From assembly GCA_035567895.1 (NCBI GenBank), contig DATMPC010000110.1, positions 1 through 64,000 on the forward strand: a stretch of DNA of 64,000 bases, in the 5' to 3' direction. Each line of letters opens with the position of its first letter. Position 1 is the first letter of the stretch. The notes under the pieces are model-generated. The model was not told where the DNA came from and ran no database searches. It saw only the letters and a list, made by a program, of their open reading frames with translations. The stretch comes from Terriglobales bacterium (GTDB taxonomy: Bacteria; Acidobacteriota; Terriglobia; Terriglobales; Acidobacteriaceae). This document shows positions 17,364 to 24,540 of the stretch, piece after piece. The position numbers and the translations under genes were made by a program.

Positions 17364-18419
17364 CTAGCTCGCAGCTTTTGCTTCTACATTCTCGGCCACG
17401 GCGTTCCCAATCACTTGTGCCGCAAAGCGCTCCATCTCCTCCAACTGCGGACTGAATTGGAGCAGCAACAGATCGACTCCTGCATCTTCGAATTCGGCGA
17501 CGCGTTCGCGCACTTGCTCGGGTGTGCCGACAAGTCCAGAACGGAGTCCACGATTGGAGACGGAGTAATCCTCTAGCGACACGCGTTGTTCGAGCTGCGT
17601 ATTAGCCAGCCACTGCTGATAGTTGCCATATCCTGCCGCGCTCTGCTTTACGTCGGTAATGCGCGCAAGTTCGCGCTGCGCTTCAGCTTCGCTGTCGCGA
17701 ACGATCGCATATCCGGCTACACCGTACTTCATTGGACCGAGTCCGAATTTCTCTCGGCGCGCGGCGAGATCGTTGACTTTCTCGCGAATTCGCTGCGGCG
17801 GATCGCCGTGCATTACGTAGGCATCGCACTTCGAAGCAATCAAGTTTTTGGCTGCCTCTGATTCGCCGCCCGCATAGATCATCGGGCGCGGTTTGGCTAC
17901 CGGCTTCGGTTGCACGACGGTGTCGGCGACTGAATAATATTTTCCATTATAGGAAAAGTGATCCTGCTTCCAGGCAGTGTCAACGATATCGAGCCATTCC
18001 GAGGTGCGCGCGTAACGGTCGTCGTGCTGCTCGAAGTGAACGCCGAACTTGCGCGCTTCTTCCGCCCACCAGGACGAGACCACGTTCAGCGAAACACGGC
18101 CGTTGCTGATGTGGTCGATGTTCGCCGCCTGCTTCGCGAGAAGCGCAGGCAAATGAAACGTTGGGCGAACCGCAATCATCAGCTCCAGTTCGTGCGTGAC
18201 TGCGGCGAGTGCCGCCGCCGTGGACCAGGCGTCGAGCGCCGGGGCGTCCACTCCTTTGATATCGTTGAGGTTGAGCTCCGCGATCAGTGTGAGTCCGTAG
18301 CCGATCTGCTCACTGCGCCGCGCTAGCTTACTGACATACTCCCACGTAGGCTGCATGCCCTCGTCTTCCACATTGCGCAGCCATCCGCCGAAAACAGGAA
18401 GCCAATATCCGTATCGCAT
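17364..18419 (-). CDS. LLM-class flavin-dependent monooxygenase
   Basis: 351 residues of the bacterial luciferase-like family, closest in pattern to alkanesulfonate monooxygenase SsuD: MRYGYWLPVFGGWLRN at the start, AVRPTFHLPALLAKQAANID, RVSLNVVSSWWAEEARKFGV, the YAGGESEAAKNLI segment and a C-terminal GTPEQVRERVAEFEDAGVDL. Uses FMNH2 and oxygen. No flavin reductase gene is adjacent. It begins immediately after the stop of the ATP-grasp gene with no base between (TAAATG), so the pair is almost certainly co-translated. Substrate unknown; oxidation of a product of the ligase is the simplest idea. Confidence 0.85.
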   Translation of the reverse strand: MRYGYWLPVFGGWLRNVEDEGMQPTWEYVSKLARRSEQIGYGLTLIAELNLNDIKGVDAPALDAWSTAAALAAVTHELELMIAVRPTFHLPALLAKQAANIDHISNGRVSLNVVSSWWAEEARKFGVHFEQHDDRYARTSEWLDIVDTAWKQDHFSYNGKYYSVADTVVQPKPVAKPRPMIYAGGESEAAKNLIASKCDAYVMHGDPPQRIREKVNDLAARREKFGLGPMKYGVAGYAIVRDSEAEAQRELARITDVKQSAAGYGNYQQWLANTQLEQRVSLEDYSVSNRGLRSGLVGTPEQVRERVAEFEDAGVDLLLLQFSPQLEEMERFAAQVIGNAVAENVEAKAAS

Positions 18420-19409
18420 TTACGCTACCGCCTCCTTCTTTGCGGATTTCTGCGCTTCAGCTTCGAGATAATCGACGAGTTTCACAAAGGGATCGAAGCC
18501 GATCACTCGCGGTCCATCCGAGACGAAGTTCGACAGCGCGTTAATGTCGTAGTAGTAGAGCTGGCCATCGCGATCGTCGGTGACATACTCTATGCCGCCA
18601 ACGTCGACGCCTGCAGTCTGCATAATGCACTCGACATCTTGAATCACCTGCGCTGGTGGCGTGTAGCCTTCGACGCGCAGTCCCGCTTTGGGAGCCTCAA
18701 CTGCGCAGGTCGCGAGGTTCAGTTCTACTCCAGTTGTGGTTTTGCAAATATCGGCAGGGCAGAGATCGAAGGTCTCACCGGTGATGTACACGTTGATGCC
18801 GTATAGATATTTGCCACCTACCACTTCCACACGCGTGATGTGCCCGCCTCGCGCCGGAATAAACTCCTGCACGAGCGCTGCGTTATCGAGCCCCAGCGAA
18901 AACTGCCCATTTCGGGAAGCCTGCTCGAGTGCCTCCAGAGTGTCGAAGCGCACGATCCCCTTGCCGCTGCCGCCAACATTCGGCTTGACGATCACAGGAA
19001 AGCGAAAGCCCTCAGCGGATGCGGGTGCCTCCGCGGGATGATTGATCACTCGTGCGCGCGGATACGGCAATCCAAGCGAATGCAAAAGCGATAGCTGGGA
19101 GGCTTTGGAAATCTCGTTGCGAAAGCCGCGGGCACCGTTGATCACTCGTGTGCCGAGGCGCTCGAGGTGCTCGAGATAACTGACCGTGTAGTAAATTCCG
19201 TGCCCATGACCACGCGTATAAGCCGATGGACTCATGCGGTTGAAGACCAGCGAGTATTTCCGGTTCCCATTCGGCTCAATATCGAAATGGTGTTGTGTGG
19301 CATCCACACGCTCGTAAGGAGTTCCTCGCCGGTCCAGTTCGGCGAATAACCGGTCAAACCAGTGGGGATGTTCGTGGTAAATCGCAATCGGCTGTTTCAG
19401 CGTGGCCAT
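18420..19409 (-). CDS. ATP-grasp ligase, RimK-like
   Basis: 329 residues. ATP-grasp marks: FPVIVKPNVGGSGKGIVRF (ATP-binding lysine and Gly-rich loop, about residues 135-153), ALVQEFIPARGGHITRVEVV, and a C-terminal metal-binding YYDINALSNFVSD. The N-terminal part (YHEHPHWFDRLFAELDRRG, FNRMSPSAYTRGHGHGIYYT) resembles RimK/glutathione synthetase-like ligases that activate a carboxylate and join it to an amine. No peptide precursor gene is adjacent. Pairing with a luciferase-like monooxygenase suggests a two-step tailoring pathway. The substrate is not readable from sequence. Confidence 0.82.
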   Translation of the reverse strand: MATLKQPIAIYHEHPHWFDRLFAELDRRGTPYERVDATQHHFDIEPNGNRKYSLVFNRMSPSAYTRGHGHGIYYTVSYLEHLERLGTRVINGARGFRNEISKASQLSLLHSLGLPYPRARVINHPAEAPASAEGFRFPVIVKPNVGGSGKGIVRFDTLEALEQASRNGQFSLGLDNAALVQEFIPARGGHITRVEVVGGKYLYGINVYITGETFDLCPADICKTTTGVELNLATCAVEAPKAGLRVEGYTPPAQVIQDVECIMQTAGVDVGGIEYVTDDRDGQLYYYDINALSNFVSDGPRVIGFDPFVKLVDYLEAEAQKSAKKEAVA

Positions 19410-19749
19410 AACATTCTTAAGACTAAATGTTCGAGTGTGCTCTTGGAGCCGTAGATTCTACAGCTTGCCATTCATCCGGGACGAAAACGAACATCTTTTC
19501 CAGTTCCGCTACCCCGAATATTCCACGGCGTCACCCCGAAATTTCCACGGGGTAACCCCGACTTTTCCACGGCGCTACCCCGAAATTTCCTCAGGGTTAC
19601 CCCCGTTCACCGACGAATGCGCGGCTCTCTGCCGCAAAGACCCGACTCTGACTTGTGTTCCGTATTCACCTTTTATTCGCCACACACTGCTAAAATGCTA
19701 CGCCAGAATGGCGGATTGTCAAGGAAGCATTGACGCAATCAATGCCTCG
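19410..19749. other. Intergenic region upstream of the ATP-grasp operon
   Basis: 340 bases without a credible gene. It contains the 22-bp tandem repeat array at 19508-19617, then a region with an imperfect TA-rich stretch up to the cupin stop. The cupin, ATP-grasp and LLM genes all read on the reverse strand, so this is the 5' region of the ATP-grasp/LLM pair. Confidence 0.6.
19508..19617. repeat. Five 22-bp tandem repeats, each an imperfect hairpin
   Basis: Units begin at 19508, 19530, 19552, 19574 and 19596 with shared core ACCCCGAAATTTCCACGG; spacing is exactly 22 bases, and the last copy is degenerate. Unit 2 running into unit 3 shows ACCCCG facing CGGGGT, so each unit border can fold. 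No spacers of unique sequence exist, so this is not CRISPR. Lies about 100-210 bases before the ATP-grasp start. Confidence 0.85.
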
Positions 19750-20127
19750 CTAATCTCCAGTCGGAATAATTCCGGCGTTCTCGAACATCAGGATGACTGT
19801 ACGTTGCGGCGCCCTTGTCCGATGGACGACGCCTTTCGGCACAACGAACCCCTGCCGCGGAGTAAGTTCGACGACTCGATCCTCAAGATCGATGAGCAGC
19901 TTGCCCTCGACGACATAGAAGAATTCGTCGTCGCTGTCATGCTTGTGCCAGTGATACTCGCCTTCAATGACTCCGACTCGCACAACAGAGCCGTTCACCT
20001 GGCAAAGCGTCTGGTTGTACCACTTGTGCGGAGCCGCATCGGAAAGCGCCTTTTCGTCGATTAGTTCCAGCGGCTTATAAAGAACGTTGAGTCGAGTATC
20101 GTAGGGAAACTGTGTTTGAGCAGCCAT
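19750..20127 (-). CDS. Small cupin-domain protein
   Basis: 125-residue single cupin. Metal-binding motif 1 is GEYHWHKHDSDDEFFYVVEG, followed by motif 2 PRQGFVVPKGVVHRTRAP, where the final His completes the usual His/His/Glu/His site. Start chosen at ATG 20127, with AAGGAGA about 12 bases upstream; a TTG eight codons earlier would overlap the ArsR stop. It directly follows the ArsR-type gene and is probably its target in one operon. The metal and ligand are unknown; single cupins range from isomerases to dioxygenases and sensors. Confidence 0.8.
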   Translation of the reverse strand: MAAQTQFPYDTRLNVLYKPLELIDEKALSDAAPHKWYNQTLCQVNGSVVRVGVIEGEYHWHKHDSDDEFFYVVEGKLLIDLEDRVVELTPRQGFVVPKGVVHRTRAPQRTVILMFENAGIIPTGD

Positions 20128-20147
20128 GCTTCTCAATCTCCTTTCTG

Positions 20148-20450
20148 TCAAATCCGTCTAGAAATCGCCCACTTGATCTGCCGAATGGCTTGTTCATCGC
20201 GCTTATAAAAAATCCATTTCTTAATTCGTTTGCTCTTGAGAAATCCGGCTTGAGACAGGATCTTCAGATGCTCAGTCACGGCCGGCTGGCTTACGCGCAA
20301 CTTGCGGGCGATCAGCAGACCACAGACGCCATCCGTCACAAGATCTCCGTCCACTTGCGGGGGAAAGTGGTTTCCAGGCTGCTTCAGCCATTCCAGAATC
20401 TGCACCCTGCGATCATTGCTCAGTGCCTGCATTGCTCGCGAAAGTGTCAT
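20148..20450 (-). CDS. ArsR-family winged-helix regulator
   Basis: 100 residues. Winged helix-turn-helix with ALSNDRRVQILEWLK, the recognition helix ARKLRVSQPAVTEHLKILSQ and a basic C-terminal SKRIKKWIFYKRDE wing. The typical ELCVC metal site of ArsR/SmtB proteins is absent; one Cys is present (GVCGLLI, about residue 43), so metal sensing is doubtful. It is the first gene of a two-gene unit with the cupin, which begins 20 bases after its stop, and may autoregulate that unit. Confidence 0.82.
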   Translation of the reverse strand: MTLSRAMQALSNDRRVQILEWLKQPGNHFPPQVDGDLVTDGVCGLLIARKLRVSQPAVTEHLKILSQAGFLKSKRIKKWIFYKRDEQAIRQIKWAISRRI

Positions 20451-20746
20451 TTAGACGATTAACCAAGTGGCTAATTGATGATGCGCGTTCGCGACGCTGC
20501 GTGCAAGAGAGCTGGAAGAAATGACAGGGATTGGACGGTCCAGAATTCCTGGACCTGGCGAGCATCGCCCCCGGTTTGGGGATTGGGGAGCAACAACTCG
20601 GTTTTTTGGAACCAGGGGAAGACCTCTTTCTCAGAAACTGCGTTTTGCCCGATATGATCCCTGTAAACGCATGGATCTAAAGGGTCAACTTTCGCAACTT
20701 TCTAGTATTTGCGTGGTCTGAATAGAATAGAGGTGAGGTGATCCTT

Positions 20747-21121
20747 ATGAAGCGCATCATTCTAGTGATGGTTGTGCTCGCGACGCTGGTAACTGCCGGC
20801 GTGGCGCAGTTAGCTGTCCTGGATGCGGCGATGGTTGCGGATAAGAATCAGGATCAGGGACGCAACGTAACCGGGCAGGTAACTACCAAGAGTGAGACCC
20901 CGCTCCCGGATGCTGTCGTGTATCTGAAGAACACGAAAACGCTGACGATTAAGAGCTTCATCACCGAAAAGGATGGAGGCTTTCGCTTCCACGGCCTTTC
21001 ACCCAACATAGACTACGAGATCTACGCCGACTACCAAGGCCAGAAGAGCCCAACAAAGACGATCAGCTCGTTCGACAACCGCAATAACATCACTCTCAAC
21101 ATCCGCATCGACGCAAAGTAG
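20747..21121 (+). CDS. Exported protein with one carboxypeptidase-regulatory-like (Cna B-type) domain
   Basis: 124 residues. Signal peptide about 1-20 (IILVMVVLATLVTAGVAQ); then a single Ig-like domain, NVTGQVTTKSETPLPDAVVYLK, with GGFRFHGLSPNIDYEIYADY, the same fold found at the N-terminus of acidobacterial TonB receptors. ATG 20747 has GAGGTG 7-12 bases upstream; the upstream GTG is inside that site. A strong terminator follows. Probably a periplasmic or surface beta-sandwich protein with no catalytic part. Confidence 0.72.
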   Translation: MKRIILVMVVLATLVTAGVAQLAVLDAAMVADKNQDQGRNVTGQVTTKSETPLPDAVVYLKNTKTLTIKSFITEKDGGFRFHGLSPNIDYEIYADYQGQKSPTKTISSFDNRNNITLNIRIDAK

Positions 21122-21145
21122 CTATCCATCTAGGTATATGCAATA

Positions 21146-21182
21146 GAGCGCCGGGCGTCTTCGCCCGGCGCTCCGCATTTTT
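21146..21182 (+). terminator. Strong rho-independent terminator
   Basis: Perfect 12-bp stem GAGCGCCGGGCG / CGCCCGGCGCTC around TCTT (21146-21173), followed by CGCA and TTTTT. It lies 25 bases after the stop of the small Ig-like protein. The remaining 300 bases to the LytTR gene hold no credible ORF. Confidence 0.85.
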
Positions 21183-21489
21183 AAGTACACGCGCAACTCC
21201 GGAATTGGAATCCCGGTATTCGGCAGGCAAGGGTGCCCGGCGCGAGGCCTGGTTTGACATCTTTCCGCAGTCTTTAGATTCGAAACGTTTCTAGCGCTCC
21301 TGTTTCTTGTCCGCGGTTCCCATTTCGTTTTCTTTTTCGCTTTGACGGGATGAAACCAGCCGCTTCTCTGGTTTACAGAGATGAAACAAACACTACACGC
21401 GCTCGGTTTCGTCCTGGGATTAGCGGCAATGAATCGCTTCCGGGCGGGGTGGTCCGTTTGTTCACGACTCCAAGATTGGTGAGGTCTTA

Positions 21490-21978
21490 ATGGCTGCTTC
21501 AACTGCAACTGCGTATGTTCTTCCCGGAAACCCTGTACAGGAAACTCGGGAATACCCCAAGAAAATTGTCATCCGTTCTCAGAATCGAATCTTCCTTCAA
21601 ACGGTAAGCGAGATCGAGCATCTGACTGCCGCTGCAAATTACGTACAGATCCACGCCGCTGGGCAGATGTTTCGCATTCGGTCAACGATCAATGGCATCG
21701 AGCAGCGCCTGGATCCGAGGAAATTTGGCCGGGTCCATCGCTGTACGATCGTGAACTTCGACTGCGTGAAGGAGTTCCGTCCACTGCAGCGCGGCGATTA
21801 CCTACTCATCCTGAATGACGGTACTCAACTTAAGATGAGCCGTCGCCATCGGGATCAACTCGAGAAGCTCACTTGTGCCTCGGCTGGCCATCTGGTGAAA
21901 TACGGGAGTGCCAGCGACGAAAATACAGGACTTGCTCCGACAAATTCCGTCGGTGGACGAGGTCCTGCGCTCGTCTAG
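21490..21978 (+). CDS. LytTR-domain DNA-binding protein
   Basis: 162 residues with a single LytTR domain at about 25-125: IVIRSQNRIFLQTVSEIEHL, ANYVQIHAAGQMFRIRSTIN, FGRVHRCTIVNFDCVKEF and YLLILNDGTQLKMSRRHRDQ. No receiver domain is present, so input must come from elsewhere or the protein is constitutive. The last 24 codons overlap the start of selA in another frame by 71 bases, and that tail (ASDENTGLAPTNSV) is not part of the LytTR fold, so the gene probably lost an earlier stop. ATG chosen after a GGTGAGG ribosome site. Confidence 0.82.
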   Translation: MAASTATAYVLPGNPVQETREYPKKIVIRSQNRIFLQTVSEIEHLTAAANYVQIHAAGQMFRIRSTINGIEQRLDPRKFGRVHRCTIVNFDCVKEFRPLQRGDYLLILNDGTQLKMSRRHRDQLEKLTCASAGHLVKYGSASDENTGLAPTNSVGGRGPALV

Positions 21979-23368
21979 CCTGACGGCGACATTGCAGTGC
22001 GAGGGCCGGGCCGCCACCATCGACGCGGTCCGGACAGTTCTCGAGCGCTTGCGTCATGAGATCAGCGCTGCAATGATGGACGACTCCGGAACACAACTCG
22101 CAATAGAAGGAATTCCGGCAGCCGTTGAACGCGAGTTACGGCAGTCGCTGGATCACTCCCTGCAGAAGGTCATCAACGCTACCGGGGTGATCCTCCATAC
22201 AAACCTCGGGCGGGCGCCTCTTTCTGGGACGGCAGTCGAACATCTCTCGGAGATCGCGGCTGGCTATTCCAATCTGGAATTTGACCTAAGTACTGGTGAG
22301 CGTGGCCGACGCGACGAGCATGTGCAGCGCCTATTCGACCGCCTGTTTGCGGAACACCGTTATCCGGAGTCGCAGGCGGATGATGGGACGCCTGCAGCAA
22401 TCGTCGTCAACAACTGCGCTGCCGCGGTGCTGCTGGCGCTCAACACGCTGGCCGAAGGCGGTGAGGTGATTGTCTCTCGCGGCGAGCTGGTCGAGATCGG
22501 CGGCTCGTTTCGTGTGCCTGACGTGATGGCGAAGTCGGGCGCTCGGCTTCGCGAAGTCGGAACTACGAACCGCACGCGCCTCTCAGACTACGAGAAGGTG
22601 ATTACCGAAAACACGCGACTGCTGCTTCGCGTGCATCGCTCCAACTTCGCGATGATCGGGTTCACCGAACAGCCTGCGTCGCAGGAACTCGTAGTACTCG
22701 GCCGTAGCCGTGGCATCCCGGTAATGGAAGACCTCGGCAATGGTCTTCTCATAAACCTCGCGAGCGCGGGAATTCAAGGCGAATATGGACTGCACGAAAG
22801 CCTTGGCGCAGGCGTCGATGTTGTTTGCGTCAGCGGAGACAAACTTCTCGGAGGCCCGCAGGCCGGAGTAATCGCCGGACGCAAGGAACTGATCAAGCGT
22901 ATTCGCGCGAATCCGTTGTTCCGTGCGTTGCGCGTGGACAAACTCACCTATGCCGCTCTCGAGGCAACACTGCTGGCCTATGTAAAACAGGATTATTCGG
23001 CGATTCCAGCCTTGCGCATGATCTACACGACAGCCGCGGAGATTCGCAGCCGCGCTGAGTCTTTTCTCTCTCGCATTCGATCGATGCGCGGAGCGCGCGC
23101 TGAGATCATTGAAGGCGCTTCCATCATTGGAGGAGGGACCGCTCCGACCACCACTCTTCCGACCTTCCTGGTTGCTATCACTTCTGACCGGCACAGCCCG
23201 GAGGAGTTGCTACGACGTCTGCGTTCGCAAGCGCCTCCCGTGATCGCGAGAATCGACGATGATCGCCTTGTACTCGACCTGCGAACCGTCTTTGTCGAGG
23301 ATGAGGAAAGTTTAGTGACCGCGTTTGCAGCGACACTTGACACGTCACAACCATCCTCGGCTGTGTAG
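21908..23368 (+). CDS. selA: L-seryl-tRNA(Sec) selenium transferase
   Basis: 486-residue PLP enzyme that converts Ser-tRNA(Sec) to Sec-tRNA(Sec) with selenophosphate. Marks: LLRQIPSVDEVL at the N-terminus, INATGVILHTNLGRAPL, FDLSTGERGRRDEHVQRL, VNNCAAAVLLAL, EDLGNGLLINL and the PLP lysine Lys312 in SGDKLLGGPQAG. The GTG at 21908 is needed to include the conserved N-terminal helix, giving a 71-base overlap with the LytTR gene. No selB, selD or tRNA(Sec) gene lies in the window, so a working selenocysteine system must rely on genes elsewhere. A SelA-like paralogue of other function is less likely given the complete motif set. Confidence 0.88.
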   Translation: MPATKIQDLLRQIPSVDEVLRSSSLTATLQCEGRAATIDAVRTVLERLRHEISAAMMDDSGTQLAIEGIPAAVERELRQSLDHSLQKVINATGVILHTNLGRAPLSGTAVEHLSEIAAGYSNLEFDLSTGERGRRDEHVQRLFDRLFAEHRYPESQADDGTPAAIVVNNCAAAVLLALNTLAEGGEVIVSRGELVEIGGSFRVPDVMAKSGARLREVGTTNRTRLSDYEKVITENTRLLLRVHRSNFAMIGFTEQPASQELVVLGRSRGIPVMEDLGNGLLINLASAGIQGEYGLHESLGAGVDVVCVSGDKLLGGPQAGVIAGRKELIKRIRANPLFRALRVDKLTYAALEATLLAYVKQDYSAIPALRMIYTTAAEIRSRAESFLSRIRSMRGARAEIIEGASIIGGGTAPTTTLPTFLVAITSDRHSPEELLRRLRSQAPPVIARIDDDRLVLDLRTVFVEDEESLVTAFAATLDTSQPSSAV

Positions 23369-23373
23369 CGCCT

Positions 23374-23907
23374 GTGGCTACAATCCACACCATCGGGCAC
23401 TCGACGCGAGAATTGAGCGAACTGATCCAGGCGCTTCAGGCACACGAAATAAAAACCCTGGCTGACATCCGTTCCTTTCCCAAGTCGCGGCGGCTACCGC
23501 ACTTCAATCGTGAGAATCTCGAACAAGAGTTGCCGAGGCAGGCGATCAACTATGTCTGGCTGCGAGAGCTCGGCGGCCGCCGCAAACGCCTGCTCGAAGA
23601 CTCTCCCAACGTCGCTCTGCGCAACGAGTCATTTCGCAATTACGCTGATTACATGCTCACTCCGGAATTCGCCGCGGGCATTGATACGCTGCTGCAGATC
23701 TCCCAAAAAGGGGCTGCTGCAATCATGTGCGCCGAACGAGTTTACTTCCACTGTCACCGGATGCTGGTCTCGGATTATTTGACCGCACATGGGCACGAGG
23801 TATTGCACATCGATGATGACAAGCCGGCACGACCACACAAACTGATGGCCGAAGCGCGCATGGTCAACGGACGGCTCCTGTACATTGGAGATCGGCTCTT
23901 CGCATGA
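23374..23907 (+). CDS. DUF488 family protein
   Basis: 177 residues. DUF488 features: IHTIGHSTRELSELIQALQ, LADIRSFPKSRRLPHFNREN, the Y-x-WLRELGGRRK segment and CAERVYFHCHRMLVSDYL, where Cys and His residues cluster near a likely active or metal site. Biochemical role is unknown. Starts with GTG five bases after the selA stop and overlaps acpS by four bases (ATGA), so it is in an operon with selA and acpS. Confidence 0.82.
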   Translation: MATIHTIGHSTRELSELIQALQAHEIKTLADIRSFPKSRRLPHFNRENLEQELPRQAINYVWLRELGGRRKRLLEDSPNVALRNESFRNYADYMLTPEFAAGIDTLLQISQKGAAAIMCAERVYFHCHRMLVSDYLTAHGHEVLHIDDDKPARPHKLMAEARMVNGRLLYIGDRLFA

Positions 23908-24287
23908 TTATCGGCACGGGAGTGGACATCTGTGAAGTGGGGCGCATAGCTGAGTCGATCTCGCGCTTTGGCGACCGTTTCCTGGAGCGCGTCTTTACCG
24001 ACGCGGAGATTCGCTATTGCAAGGCGAAGCGGAATTCAGTCGAACGGTTTGCCGCCCGCTTCGCAGCAAAAGAAGCGGCCATGAAGGCGTTAGGGACTGG
24101 AGCTTCTCGCGGAGTTACGTGGACCAGCATCGAAGTGACGCACGCTCCCGGCGGACGACCGATTCTGCGTCTAGCAGGGAGAACATCTGAGATTGCCGAG
24201 AGACTCGGAGTGAGGCGTATCTCGCTTTCCCTAACTCATACGGAAAGCACAGCGATGGCAGTTGTGATTTTCGAGGATGGGAATTAG
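23904..24287 (+). CDS. acpS: Holo-[acyl-carrier-protein] synthase
   Basis: 127-residue phosphopantetheinyl transferase of the AcpS type that activates apo-ACP with coenzyme A for fatty-acid synthesis. Motifs: IGTGVDICEVGRIAESI (metal-binding Asp at residue 8), RFAARFAAKEAAMKALGTG (catalytic Glu and Lys), and a closing ISLSLTHTESTAMA. Length and motifs are normal. Its ATG overlaps the DUF488 stop. Confidence 0.93.
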   Translation: MIIGTGVDICEVGRIAESISRFGDRFLERVFTDAEIRYCKAKRNSVERFAARFAAKEAAMKALGTGASRGVTWTSIEVTHAPGGRPILRLAGRTSEIAERLGVRRISLSLTHTESTAMAVVIFEDGN

Positions 24288-24317
24288 ACGCTAGCTCGGG
24301 ACTAAGTTCTACTCTTG

Positions 24318-24534
24318 TAGCACAGCCGCCCTCTGTGGTTCGGCCAACTCAATACAATCGAAAACTTGGGACACCAATGTGTCCTTCTGCGATGTGCTCC
24401 ATCTAGAAAACAGGTCACAAACAAGTTCGTGGTCAACACTGAATTAAGACCGCAGTGAATTAAGACCGCTTCGATCTCAAGCGTTATAGATTCTCTTGGC
24501 TTGGGCAGGAGCCACAGCCGAGGGCAGCTGTGCC
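24318..24534. repeat. Facing palindromic repeats with short tandem repeat between
   Basis: A CACAGCCGCCCTCTGTGG element near 24318-24336 faces a related CCACAGCCGAGGGCAGCTGTG element near 24511-24531 in the opposite orientation. Between them a 16-base unit, (C/G)TGAATTAAGACCGC(A/T), is repeated twice at 24439-24470. The array sits between the convergent acpS and pyk genes, where it may end both transcripts. Confidence 0.55.
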
Positions 24535-24540
24535 ACAAGA

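Noticed and set aside
19508-19617. Possible CRISPR array
   Set aside because: Repeats are contiguous at exactly 22 bases with no unique spacers, and no cas genes are present.
21122-21508. Reverse ORF of 128 residues
   Set aside because: Covers a terminator hairpin, with basic, unpatterned composition; chance ORF.
24288-24540. tRNA or small RNA in the acpS-pyk gap
   Set aside because: No cloverleaf or CCA-like end could be drawn; only palindromic and short tandem repeats are visible.
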